This document shows, piece after piece, positions 19,201 through 26,733 of a stretch of 64,000 nt of DNA. This DNA is from Trinickia diaoshuihuensis (GTDB taxonomy: Bacteria > Pseudomonadota > Gammaproteobacteria > Burkholderiales > Burkholderiaceae): positions 62,001-126,000 of the forward strand of contig NZ_QUBS01000089.1 of NCBI RefSeq assembly GCF_003390925.1, given 5' to 3'. Each line of letters starts with the position of its first letter. Position 1 is the first letter of the stretch. The position numbers and the translations under genes are program-made. Under the pieces are notes generated by a model that was given only the letters and a program-made list of their open reading frames with translations, did no database searches and was not told where the DNA came from.

Positions 19201-19638
19201 CGGGCCGCGCAAATACGCGACGCGTTTTTCCCCGGGGGCAGCAAAACGATGGCGGTGCATTTCGCGCTCACGCCGCGCGATATGGACCCCGGTTTGACGC
19301 GCTTCGTCCTTGCCGACGGCACACAAACGCTGGACTACGCGCACGGTCCGCCGCGTGCCGCGAGCTTCGATTGGCCCGATCGCGCGGGCGCCCGCGCCGC
19401 GCGCATCGAATTCGCACCGGCGGGCCCGGATGGCCGCCAAAGCGTTCAGACGCACGGTGCTTGGGCGCTGTTCCGTTTGCTCGATTTCGGCCGCCTGGAC
19501 GCGCGGGCTGCCGACCGGTTCGTGCTGACGTATGTCTTCGACGGACGAAGCGTCGTGCTCGATCTCGCCGCGTCGAGCGTGGTGAATCCGTTCGCCGCGC
19601 CGGCTTTGCACGCGTTTCGCTGTCCATCGGGCTTTTAG
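16291..19638 (+). CDS. tssM: Type VI secretion inner-membrane protein TssM (IcmF)
   Basis: 1115 residues. TssM spans the periplasm between TssL and TssJ. The Walker A GERGAGKST (K88) belongs to the cytoplasmic GTPase-like domain of about 60-350. An evident membrane segment lies near residues 389-408 (ALMLACAAIGLVT). The C-terminal half is the large periplasmic helical/beta region ending in the DUF1215/TssM C-terminal domain. Oddly, the first ~50 residues are arginine-rich and polar, and I do not see the N-terminal transmembrane hairpin usual in IcmF proteins. This may be a single-pass variant. The start overlaps the tssL stop. It is the last T6SS gene. Confidence 0.92.
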   Translation: MSMLGKFFPRWRSGTANRPDRAEGAPTEPIRKGLVRPVVSDRMRRDADAIVASAVRWVRAGGPAWRLGKHSVYRLPWYLVVGERGAGKSTLARAFGQRPQDHPSPASAASGETLLRGWFGKDAVLFEATLGEPESEAVWHALIRRLRRVRGACPANGVVVTVSVRQLVDSDDAARARYADGVRQRIDECHRLWKRRLPVYLLVTQCDRLTGFEAFCGDSTDEARASSLGLVFPLATNASDDASPGGAAHGFDALMRAARAQVVARMPVRADAYRAAMTFGFPEAFNRLAAPLSEFLRNAFEASPGCPETPLLRGVHFCAVATTPAAVNAYASDSASVTLPAAPALHGASGSERPYFIEGFFRRAVFQERGLARSRLALPHRRIVIARVMTAACALMLACAAIGLVTAYRHGSTAVAATAPAAAALVRAAQAGVELRSPRAMLALLDEARALPCGKAWQEPGQAWLVGLDLVREVHLERACRSAYATVLRETVQPYVIERMKAQLGDASDTPAKQFQTLRAYSMLGAKAHYDGATVLAWIEEDASRLALSPAERAAWLAHCAAWADAAALAPAVPLDAKLVGEARARLLTQPRAQRIFDALMPALRAAVPEPLSVAEMAGPAAALVFYRKSGARLSDGVPGVYTLAGLGRYFGVRDAALAQGRRDDWILGRPASATAEPGELAASVDRLYFAAYAQAWDTVIDDVRLRPLPGSGDAASLVSLLAGHDSPLQAFLARVAKETTIAGAASARAAAARAPDRVGIVGRKVRQWFSGAAPATQPPLRLTDDSAASASLVDEHFAALHRLVAGSGERGSGALGEVQAQLKELAVYLRAADTARGSGLPAPADDALDRLTESALTLPEPVGDMLGSLAREGTTSAQSAQRNHIERQWRAEAGAFCHAAIDGRYPFFSSGGDEVTPDDFARLFAPGGLLDTFFQTYLKPYVDTSATPWVWRPRIAPPGMPVAALREFERAAQIRDAFFPGGSKTMAVHFALTPRDMDPGLTRFVLADGTQTLDYAHGPPRAASFDWPDRAGARAARIEFAPAGPDGRQSVQTHGAWALFRLLDFGRLDARAADRFVLTYVFDGRSVVLDLAASSVVNPFAAPALHAFRCPSGF

Positions 19639-19658
19639 CCGCAGCCGCGCGCGTATGC

Positions 19659-19687
19659 GGAACCGTTGGCGCCGCATCGGTTACTCA
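19659..19687 (+). promoter_or_regulatory. Candidate ECF (HrpL-type) promoter of sctV
   Basis: GGAACC at 19659-19664, then 16 bases, then TTACTCA at 19681-19687. The GGAACC -35 element is the hallmark of HrpL-dependent hrp boxes and related ECF promoters. The second half resembles the motif upstream of the pilin gene (TTACTAA after 15 bases) rather than the textbook CCACNNA. It lies in the short gap between tssM and sctV, 27 bases before the sctV ATG at 19715, which supports that start. Confidence 0.6.
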
Positions 19688-19714
19688 ACGCATTCTTTCT
19701 TGATCGGCCGGTTT

Positions 19715-21907
19715 ATGAAGGGCATTTCCTCGGCGGCGGCCTTCGCGCCGATACAGCGATTGCGGCGCGTATTGGACGGTCGTCCTGCGCGCTGGCTCGC
19801 GCGGTTCGGTGCGCGCGGCGACGCGGTGGCGGCGATCTTGATCGCGCTCGTGATGGCGATGATGGTCGTGCCGCTGCCGGCCCTCGTCATCGATGCGCTG
19901 ATTGCCGTCAATATCGCCGCCGCCGTGTTGCTGATCGCGCTGGCGCTGTATATGCCGAGTGCCGTTTCGTTCTCGAGTTTCCCCGTCGTACTGCTGCTGA
20001 CGACGCTGTTTCGGCTCGGCATCGAGGTCAGCACGAGCCGGTCGATATTGCTGCACGCGGACGCGGGCGATATCGTCGATACATTCGGTCGATTTGTCGC
20101 GGGCGACGACCTCGTCGTCGGCCTGATCGTGTTTTCGATCATCGCGATCGTCCAGTTTCTGGTGGTCACGAAAGGGGCGGAGCGCGTCGCCGAGGTTGGC
20201 GCGCGCTTCACCCTCGATTCGATTCCGGGGCGCCAAATGGCCATCGACGCCGATTTGCGCGCGGGCTTCACGCGCCCCGAGACGGCGCAATATCTTCGCG
20301 AAGAGCTGGCGCGCGAAAGCCGGATGCACGGTGCGATGGACGGTGCGATGCGATTCGTCAAGGGCGATGCGATCGCGGGACTCGCGATCGTCGTCGTCAA
20401 CCTGACGGCCGGGATCGCCATCGGAGTGACGCGCGGCGGCTTATCGTTCGACGAGGCGCTCGAGCGGTATTCGATTTTGACCATCGGCAATGCGCTCATC
20501 GCGCAAATTCCGGCGTTGCTGATCGCGATCGCCGCGGCCGTGTTGATCACGCGCGGCGGCGACGACGCGGCATCGCCCGCGTCGACGGTGGGCGGCCAGA
20601 TCGCGCGGCAGCTCATCGGCGCGCCATGGGCTTGGATGCTTGCGTCGTTCGTCATGACGGTCTTCGCGGTCGTGCCCGGCATGCCTTGGTTCGTCTTCTT
20701 GCTGTTGGCGCTCGTGATGGGTGCAACCGGTGTGATGCATTTGCGGCGTGAAGCGCGAGCGCATGCGCACTCCCGCGCGCCCGTGAAGCCGCCCGATCCC
20801 GCCGTCGTCCCCGATGACGTCGACGTGCGGCAGATCGTGCCGCTGCGGCCCATCGTCGTTTCGCTGTCGTCGCAGCTTGCCGATGAGGGCGCGGTGCGGC
20901 GCCTCGATGCATTGACCCGTGCGATCCGGCGCGTTCGAAACGAGCTTGTGTTGCGTTACGGCATGACGGTGCCTGTTATCGAGATCGATCGGGTCGCGCG
21001 ATTGACCGAGAACATGTACGAGATTGCGATTCACGAAGTGGTCGTGGCGTCGGGGCAACTGCATTGGGACCGCGTTTGTGTCACGACGCCTGACGAGCAA
21101 GGTGGGATCTCGCAGACGCACGCGATTGCGCAGTCGTTTCCGCTGCTCGAGGCGGCGGTCTGGATCGAGCCGCATCGATTACCGGCGGGCAACGACGAGC
21201 CGTCTCGGGGGCTCGACGCCATCGGTTATGTCTCGCTGTTGATGCGCAGGCTGTTGCAACGCCATGCGGGCCGCTTCGTCGGCATTCATGAAGCCCAGCT
21301 CGTATTCAACTGGCTGCAGCGCGAGATGCCGGCTACGGCTAAGGAGTTGGCGCAGGCATTGACGCTGCCGCGGTTCGCGCAGGTGATGAAACTGCTGATC
21401 GCCGAACGCGTGTCGTTGAGGAACGTGCGCGAAATCGCCGAAACGCTCGTCGTGTGGGCGCCACGCGAGCAAGAAGCGTGTGCGTTGGCTGAACATGTCC
21501 GCATTGCGCTCGGCGCGCAGATCTGCGACGAGTTCGCCGAGGGCGGCGTGCTATTCGCGTGTTTGCTCGAGAGAGCGCTCGAAGCGCGGTTGCGCGAAGC
21601 GTTGCAGGAGGGGCCGGTTGGCGTTGCGTTGACCGTCGAGCCGGGTTTGACGCAAGACATCGTTCGCCAAACGCGCGCATTGGCTGTTGGACGAGGAGAG
21701 TGCGCCGCCGCGCCGGTCTTGCTGACGACTCAATCTTTGCGGCGCCCATTGCGTCAATTGCTGGCAGACGATTTACCGGAAACGCATGTCCTATCGTATG
21801 CGGAGCTGATTTCGACTCAACGTGTCCATGTGCTCGGTAGCCTTTCTCTGCCCGCTGTCGCTACCGCTGCCGCTGCCGCTGTCGACCCGCGATACGACGG
21901 CGCATAG
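19715..21907 (+). CDS. sctV: Type III secretion export gate protein SctV (HrcV/InvA/FlhA family)
   Basis: 730 residues. SctV forms the nonameric export gate under the T3SS. The N-terminal half carries about eight membrane segments, with the conserved FRLGIEVSTSRSILLHADAG motif, GLIVFSIIAIVQFLVVTKGA and the FHIPEP-type cytoplasmic loop RFTLDSIPGRQMAIDADLRA. The C-terminal half is the soluble ring domain. The ATG at 19715 is preferred over an upstream in-frame start at 19655 because a promoter-like motif overlaps the latter. It lies beside tssM, reads towards sctU, and their stops are 10 bp apart. In Hrp1 systems hrcV sits with hrpJ; no hrpJ is visible here. Confidence 0.95.
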   Translation: MKGISSAAAFAPIQRLRRVLDGRPARWLARFGARGDAVAAILIALVMAMMVVPLPALVIDALIAVNIAAAVLLIALALYMPSAVSFSSFPVVLLLTTLFRLGIEVSTSRSILLHADAGDIVDTFGRFVAGDDLVVGLIVFSIIAIVQFLVVTKGAERVAEVGARFTLDSIPGRQMAIDADLRAGFTRPETAQYLREELARESRMHGAMDGAMRFVKGDAIAGLAIVVVNLTAGIAIGVTRGGLSFDEALERYSILTIGNALIAQIPALLIAIAAAVLITRGGDDAASPASTVGGQIARQLIGAPWAWMLASFVMTVFAVVPGMPWFVFLLLALVMGATGVMHLRREARAHAHSRAPVKPPDPAVVPDDVDVRQIVPLRPIVVSLSSQLADEGAVRRLDALTRAIRRVRNELVLRYGMTVPVIEIDRVARLTENMYEIAIHEVVVASGQLHWDRVCVTTPDEQGGISQTHAIAQSFPLLEAAVWIEPHRLPAGNDEPSRGLDAIGYVSLLMRRLLQRHAGRFVGIHEAQLVFNWLQREMPATAKELAQALTLPRFAQVMKLLIAERVSLRNVREIAETLVVWAPREQEACALAEHVRIALGAQICDEFAEGGVLFACLLERALEARLREALQEGPVGVALTVEPGLTQDIVRQTRALAVGRGECAAAPVLLTTQSLRRPLRQLLADDLPETHVLSYAELISTQRVHVLGSLSLPAVATAAAAAVDPRYDGA

Positions 21908-21917
21908 GCGCTCGACG

Positions 21918-23030
21918 TTATTCGGAATCGAAAGCGACGTCGTCGATTTCGATCGGCGTGTTCGGCCGGTCGCTCAGCGCTTCCAGCTCGTCGACGATCC
22001 GAAAGACGATCGCAACCGCTCGATAGCAATCGTCGGGAATCGTGGCCTGTAGGTCTGCGCAACGATATAGACGCCGCGCGAGCTTCCGAAAGCGAAACAC
22101 CGTCACGCGCTCGAGCAAGGCTTCGTTCGTCAACCGTATGGCGTCATCGTCCGTCGCTTTCGCCGTGATCGTCGGTACATCGGCGTCGTCGCCGCGATAG
22201 TCCAGTAGGACGGCAACATGTTCCGGATTGGTGACGAGCGCGCGCCGGCCGTTTCGGCGCGAGGCGTTCGGCGCCGCGGCGAATACGGCTTCGGTGAACG
22301 AGGCACGTTGCCGGGCACGCATGCTCGGATCGCCGGACGTTTGCTTCAATTCGTCCTTGACTTCGCGATGCGTCATGCGCAATGCGCGATGATGCTGACG
22401 TTTCGCGACGAGGAGCGATAGGGCGGCGGGGACGAAGAACGCCGCCAGCAGTGCTCTGACGAAGATGTGCAGTGCGGCCGTGCCGGCCCGCAAGTCGAAT
22501 TCGATCGATTGCCAGTCGATCATCGCGCCGACGAGCGGCAGCCGCGCACGCAAGAGGCCGTAGGCGAGCCCGCCGACGAGGCAGGCGCAGGCCAGTGCGA
22601 TGACGAGCGCGGTCAGGTTTTTGGCGCCGAACAATCCTTTGAAGTGCCGCGCGGCGTTTAGGCGCTTGAACGACGGCCGGATCGCCTTCGGAGCGAACGA
22701 TAGGCCACTGCTGGCCCAAGCGGCAAGAACCGCGGCGGCCAGTGCGATCGCAGCGAATAACCCAATCGTAACGACGATCGCGCCGAGGCAATCCGGAAGC
22801 AAGCGCAGACCAACCTGCAAGGGATCGGCCTCGGCCTCGGCCAGCGCGGAGAATACGGCCGCTTGCAAGGCCAGCCAGCGGTCGATGCCGGCGTCGATCA
22901 TCGCGAACGCAGCCTCCGTTGCGAGCAGGCAACCGACGAATCCGGCCCAGACGTCGCTACGTGCGACGTTGCCTTCGGCGGCCGCATCGCGCACGCGCTT
23001 ATCGGTGGGAGGTAGCGGCTTGTCACTCAT
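21918..23030 (-). CDS. sctU: Type III secretion autoprotease/switch protein SctU (HrcU)
   Basis: 370 residues. SctU switches substrate specificity of the T3SS after cleaving itself. Four hydrophobic segments occupy roughly residues 30-205. A linker leads to the cytoplasmic domain with the autocleavage motif NPEH (268-271) in ALVTNPEHVAVLLDY. The usual NPTH has the second half varied to NPEH, which keeps the catalytic Asn-Pro. The N-terminus MSDKPLPPTDKRVRDAAAEG is family-like (K.....RDARxxG type). It is last in the leftward operon and overlaps sctT by 4 bp. Confidence 0.95.
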   Translation of the reverse strand: MSDKPLPPTDKRVRDAAAEGNVARSDVWAGFVGCLLATEAAFAMIDAGIDRWLALQAAVFSALAEAEADPLQVGLRLLPDCLGAIVVTIGLFAAIALAAAVLAAWASSGLSFAPKAIRPSFKRLNAARHFKGLFGAKNLTALVIALACACLVGGLAYGLLRARLPLVGAMIDWQSIEFDLRAGTAALHIFVRALLAAFFVPAALSLLVAKRQHHRALRMTHREVKDELKQTSGDPSMRARQRASFTEAVFAAAPNASRRNGRRALVTNPEHVAVLLDYRGDDADVPTITAKATDDDAIRLTNEALLERVTVFRFRKLARRLYRCADLQATIPDDCYRAVAIVFRIVDELEALSDRPNTPIEIDDVAFDSE

Positions 23031-23854
23031 CGCGCGTTGTTCCGATCGGCGGCGGCCGCGGTTTCGCGCAGAACTCGGTTCACTTCCGAACCATGTTCGC
23101 CGACTAGGTCATGCCCAGCCGCCAGCAGGCGCGGCAATGTCATCGCGATCAGCAATATCACGACAACGCTTTTGAACGGCAATGCGGCCACATAGGCGGG
23201 GAATTTCGCATTGACGCGCGAGACAATGGCGAAGCAAGCCTCGATGGCGGCGAGTGCAAGCAGATACGGAGCGGCGAGCGTGAGCGCGAACTGCATCGTC
23301 GCGGCGAGGAGTGTACCGAACGGTGCCCATATCGCTGGGCCCAAGGGAGGAAATCCGGCGAGGGCCGGCCACACGATGTAGCTTGTCGAGACGATTTCGA
23401 TTACGGCATGTAGCCCTCCGCTAGCAATGAGATAGACGATGAGGGCTTGCTGAAGGATTCCCCCCAGGACCGATGCGTCCACCGACATCGCCGGATCGAG
23501 CGCCTGCGGGTTCGCCCCGCGCTGATAGTCGAGGTAAGTCCCCGCGGCCTCGACTGCCCAGAACGGAACGGCGACGAGGCTGGCGACGATGATGCCGAGG
23601 GCGGCTTCCTTCGCCGTCAGCGCGAGCCAATGCGCGAGGGGCAGCGGAGCGTCCGACAGCGCGCCGGCGACGCCCGATGCGGCCGGCAACGCCAGCGCCA
23701 GGGCGATAGTGGAACGCGCAAGACCGTTCATGGCCTGTGCGCGGAAGATTGGAACCAGGAAGATGGCCGGTAGCCATCGCATAGAACATAACGCTAGGGC
23801 AGCCACGAACGGCAACGCGGATTCCATGGCGCCGGTAAAGGGCGAGCCGATCAC
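23027..23854 (-). CDS. sctT: Type III secretion export apparatus protein SctT (HrcT)
   Basis: 275 residues from the GTG at 23854, or 266 from the ATG at 23827. I prefer the GTG because it overlaps the sctS stop (GTGA), the pattern seen through this operon, but both are reasonable. SctT is part of the SctRST export pore. Multiple hydrophobic helices are evident. Conserved features include RWLPAIFLVPIF, LGIIVASLVAVPFWAVEAAG, and the following DYQRG segment. The open frame continues upstream to 24034 as unconserved arginine-rich shadow sequence. Confidence 0.93.
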   Translation of the reverse strand: MIGSPFTGAMESALPFVAALALCSMRWLPAIFLVPIFRAQAMNGLARSTIALALALPAASGVAGALSDAPLPLAHWLALTAKEAALGIIVASLVAVPFWAVEAAGTYLDYQRGANPQALDPAMSVDASVLGGILQQALIVYLIASGGLHAVIEIVSTSYIVWPALAGFPPLGPAIWAPFGTLLAATMQFALTLAAPYLLALAAIEACFAIVSRVNAKFPAYVAALPFKSVVVILLIAMTLPRLLAAGHDLVGEHGSEVNRVLRETAAAADRNNAR

Positions 23855-24114
23855 GTTTGCCCGACGCTGGCCAGATCGAACGCCTGACCGATCAAACTCA
23901 GAAGCTCGGCGCCGACCGCGCGGCCCGTGATGGCGATCATGACGCCGACCACGACGAGTTTCACCGCGAAAGGCAAGGTTTGATCTTGAATTTGAAAGAC
24001 CGACAAGAGAAGCGAGATCACGATGCCCGCGCAACCGGCTGCCAACGAGAGCACGACCGAGACCTTGAATGCGAATAGCAGCGCATGCTGGAGCAACATC
24101 AGCGAGTCGGACAT
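23851..24114 (-). CDS. sctS: Type III secretion export apparatus protein SctS (HrcS)
   Basis: 87 residues with two long hydrophobic helices, the normal form of this small pore component. The N-terminus MSDSLMLLQHALLFAFKVSV and the central ISLLLSVFQIQDQTLPFAVK hold the conserved Q-Q-T-L-F-type motif (here IQDQTLPFAVK). It lies between sctR and sctT, 4 bp after sctR and overlapping sctT. The length matches HrcS/YscS/FliQ. Confidence 0.94.
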   Translation of the reverse strand: MSDSLMLLQHALLFAFKVSVVLSLAAGCAGIVISLLLSVFQIQDQTLPFAVKLVVVGVMIAITGRAVGAELLSLIGQAFDLASVGQT

Positions 24115-24118
24115 GGCG

Positions 24119-24772
24119 TTATCCGCGATACGAGAGCACGAGCGCGTGAAGCAGCTTGCCCCATCCGTCCGCGAGCACGAACAGCAGCAGCTTGATCGGG
24201 AGCGCGACGATCATCGGCGGCACCATTTGCATGCCCATCGCAAGGAGGACGTTCGACACGAGAATATCGACGACGACGAACGGGATAAACAGCAGCAACC
24301 CGATTTCGAACGCCGATTGGAGTTCGGATACGACGAATGCCGGCACGGCGATGCTCCAATCGTCCGCGCTGGCGCTGCGGTGCGCGGGCTCGGGCCAGGT
24401 CTTGCGCGCCATGTCTAGAAAGCGTTCGCGCTCCTCTTGACGGCCGTTGCGCAATACGAACTGCCGCAACGGTTCGACGACTTCGAGCGCCGTGTCGATT
24501 TGCGACGCACCCGATGCGAGGGGACGATCGAACCCGCGCGCTTGCGCCATGCAGGCCGAGAGCGTGGGCGACATCACGAACAGCGTTCCGACGAGGGCGA
24601 TGGCGTTCAGGGCGAGCGTCGTCGGCGCTTGCTGCACGCCGAGCGCATTGCGGACCAATACGAGGACGATCGACAGCTTCAGGTAGGACGTGGTCGCGAT
24701 CGCGACCAGCGGCAACAGCGAGAGTAGTCCAAGTAGCGCGAGCAGGGCGAAAGGGTTGTGCTCGAGGATCAT
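24119..24772 (-). CDS. sctR: Type III secretion export apparatus protein SctR (HrcR)
   Basis: 217 residues. SctR is the major subunit of the SctRST export pore. Conserved FliP/HrcR features include TSYLKLSIVLVLVRNALGVQ near the N-terminus, SELQSAFEIGLLLFIPFVVV, and the following DILVSNVLLAMGMQMVPP block. The ATG at 24772 overlaps the sctQ stop (ATGA); the frame extends further upstream inside sctQ without conservation. There is no N-terminal periplasmic insertion. Confidence 0.95.
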   Translation of the reverse strand: MILEHNPFALLALLGLLSLLPLVAIATTSYLKLSIVLVLVRNALGVQQAPTTLALNAIALVGTLFVMSPTLSACMAQARGFDRPLASGASQIDTALEVVEPLRQFVLRNGRQEERERFLDMARKTWPEPAHRSASADDWSIAVPAFVVSELQSAFEIGLLLFIPFVVVDILVSNVLLAMGMQMVPPMIVALPIKLLLFVLADGWGKLLHALVLSYRG

Positions 24773-25845
24773 GGCGTTGTCGCGGTCGGGCGCGAATCTG
24801 GCCAACGGGTGATTTCGACGGCGAGCCGGCCGTCGAAGTCGACCAACTCGCCCTCGCCGATTGCTTGGCCGTTCGCTTCGACGATCACTCGAGGCGGTAC
24901 CCTTTCTCTCAATTGAAGGAGCGAGCCTGGTCGTACGCGCGCGAGTTCGCCGACCGTGAGCCGAAGCGTGCCGAGCAAGAACGAAAGCCGGATCGGAAGG
25001 GCGGCCGGATCGATCGACGGTAGCGCATCGTCCGCGCGGGGTACGGCGTCATACGCCTCATCGTGGGGTGGAGTGGGAGTGTGGGTCATATCTTCGACTT
25101 CGAAGCAATGATGAGAATCGAGCCAGCGCAACCTCAGGCGGTGTGAGGCGATGCGGATCGACGCGCGTCCCGTCACGTCGAATACGCTTCGGGAGAGGCG
25201 CACGATGTCGCCGCACGCGAGGCGTTCGAATACGGGAAGCGGCAATACCGCATCGCCCGCGGTCAAGCCGATTTGCGTGTCATGGCGTTTGATCCACGCG
25301 GGCACGTGGGCGACGGGGACGACGGGTACCCATGGCTCGCTATCGAGTAATGCATGCAGACCGTCGGCCGTCATCGTGAGCCGCATCGAGAGTCGAACGG
25401 ATTGCAAACGGATCGATAGGCCGATGCTTAGGTGTGGCTCGAAGGCCGAACCGGCGGGCGCGGCGTCGATCGCGGTTGGATCGCCGAGCGCGGCTTGTAG
25501 CTCGGGCGGCAATGCCGCGAACGCGTAGCACGCGAGCGCGGCTTGGCCCGGCAACGTCGCGGCCTGCGCCGTATCGATCCCCGTACAGGCGAGGAGCAAC
25601 GGTCCGTAGTCGTACGCGATGGCGTAGCCAAAGCGCGTCGCGAGCGGCAACCCTTCTCCATCGGGGCGGAAGCAGGTGTGAAGGAGCAATTGCGCTTGCT
25701 CGCCGTCGTCGAGTCGGCATGACGCGCTGTATGCGGACGCAAGACGGTGCCTCGCCTTGGCGAGTGCATCGACAGCGCGCAGGCGAAGGGGCCGGCGACA
25801 CGGCTGCGTTAGACGCGAGGTGCCCGGGTCATCGGCTTTCGTCAT
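24769..25845 (-). CDS. sctQ: Type III secretion C-ring/sorting platform protein SctQ (HrcQ)
   Basis: 358 residues from the ATG at 25845. SctQ builds the cytoplasmic sorting platform below the injectisome. The C-terminal ~75 residues form a SpoA (surface presentation of antigens) domain with PIRLSFLLGTLRLTVGEL, PGSLLQLRE and VEANGQAIGEGELVDFDGR. The N-terminal half is divergent, as usual. In Pseudomonas syringae this protein is split into HrcQa and HrcQb; here it is one chain. An earlier in-frame start at 25881 is possible. It overlaps sctP upstream and sctR downstream. Confidence 0.88.
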   Translation of the reverse strand: MTKADDPGTSRLTQPCRRPLRLRAVDALAKARHRLASAYSASCRLDDGEQAQLLLHTCFRPDGEGLPLATRFGYAIAYDYGPLLLACTGIDTAQAATLPGQAALACYAFAALPPELQAALGDPTAIDAAPAGSAFEPHLSIGLSIRLQSVRLSMRLTMTADGLHALLDSEPWVPVVPVAHVPAWIKRHDTQIGLTAGDAVLPLPVFERLACGDIVRLSRSVFDVTGRASIRIASHRLRLRWLDSHHCFEVEDMTHTPTPPHDEAYDAVPRADDALPSIDPAALPIRLSFLLGTLRLTVGELARVRPGSLLQLRERVPPRVIVEANGQAIGEGELVDFDGRLAVEITRWPDSRPTATTP

Positions 25846-26236
25846 GGGCCACATCGACATGCGTTGCGCGGCCGAACGCATGTGTGAGGCTGCGTTCCAG
25901 CGCGCGTTTTTTTATCGTCAACCAGGCATGACTCGCTTTCGACAGGCAGTCGAACCGAACGGTAAGGTATGAATCGCCATGCGTGACGGTCAAACCGACC
26001 GGGCCGAATTCCGGCATCGAAAGCGTCGTGCGATAGGTCGAGCCAGCCGCGATGCCGCCTCGCGCGACCCGTATGCGTATCGGGATGGCCTGTCTGCACG
26101 CGGCGGCCGCCCGATGGGTCCATCCAGCATTCGACGCTTCGCCGAGGAGCATGGGCTTCGGCGCGGGCGCGGCCACGCCTAAACAGGGTGAATCGGCTTG
26201 CGGTCGACTGCTCGAGGTGAGGGCCAGCGGCGTCAT
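25829..26236 (-). CDS. sctP: Probable type III needle-length/HrpP-like protein SctP
   Basis: 135 residues from the ATG at 26236, which overlaps the sctO stop. Assignment rests mainly on position between sctO and sctQ and on a C-terminal T3S-4-like region (TLSMPEFGPVGLTVTHGDSY, then LTVRFDCLSKASHAWL). SctP proteins act as molecular rulers and help the substrate switch with SctU. It is short compared with YscP and closer in size to HrpP. The N-terminal ~45 residues are Pro/Ala/Ser-rich and probably disordered. The open frame extends to 26476 as arginine-rich sequence that I reject. Confidence 0.65.
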   Translation of the reverse strand: MTPLALTSSSRPQADSPCLGVAAPAPKPMLLGEASNAGWTHRAAAACRQAIPIRIRVARGGIAAGSTYRTTLSMPEFGPVGLTVTHGDSYLTVRFDCLSKASHAWLTIKKRALERSLTHAFGRATHVDVAHDESR

Positions 26237-26733
26237 ACACGCTCGACCGGTGCGAGGCGTTGCCTCATGACGCGCAGCTTTTCGACTTTGCGCTCGGTCG
26301 CCGCGTATCGCCGGCGAATTTCGACCAGGATGACGCGCGCTTGCTCGATGTTCCGTTCGGTCAAGGCAAGTGCGTCGGCTTGCTGCTCCGACAGCGCGTC
26401 GCGCTTCGACTGAGCGCTGCGAGCGGCGCGAAGATCGCGACAGATGATCTCGCGGCCCAAGTGTGCCCGGTACCAATCGCGTTCGAATTCATTTGCCGAT
26501 TGTTTCGACCGTATCCATTCGGCTTTGCGGCCTGCGTGCTCATCCGTTAGCCGGCGAAGGCCGCGTTCGGCCTCGGCGAGTTGCCGCGCGGCACGTTTGC
26601 GACGGAGATCCGAAACGGTTGCGAGCGCGAGGCAAGCATCTGGCAAGCCCGATGGCGCGGGGTCTTCCGCAACCTGCCGCGCAGGCTGACGAGCGTGCGC
26701 GCGGCGATGTTCAGCGCTCGCGAACGCTGGCAT
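26233..26733 (-). CDS. sctO: Type III secretion central stalk protein SctO (HrpO/YscO type)
   Basis: 166 residues. The protein is almost entirely charged and helical, with long heptad-like stretches (RKRAARQLAEAERGLRRLTD, then RDLRAARSAQSKRDALSEQQ), the form expected of the coiled-coil stalk that sits in the SctN hexamer. Sequence identity in this family is low, so the call rests on form, length and place directly after sctN. The ATG at 26733 overlaps the sctN 3' end by 23 bp; a longer frame begins at 26799. Confidence 0.75.
   Translation of the reverse strand: MPAFASAEHRRAHARQPARQVAEDPAPSGLPDACLALATVSDLRRKRAARQLAEAERGLRRLTDEHAGRKAEWIRSKQSANEFERDWYRAHLGREIICRDLRAARSAQSKRDALSEQQADALALTERNIEQARVILVEIRRRYAATERKVEKLRVMRQRLAPVERV

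Noticed and set aside
19655-19714. Earlier start for sctV
   Set aside because: It would overlap the GGAACC/TTACTCA promoter-like element, and conservation begins after 19715.
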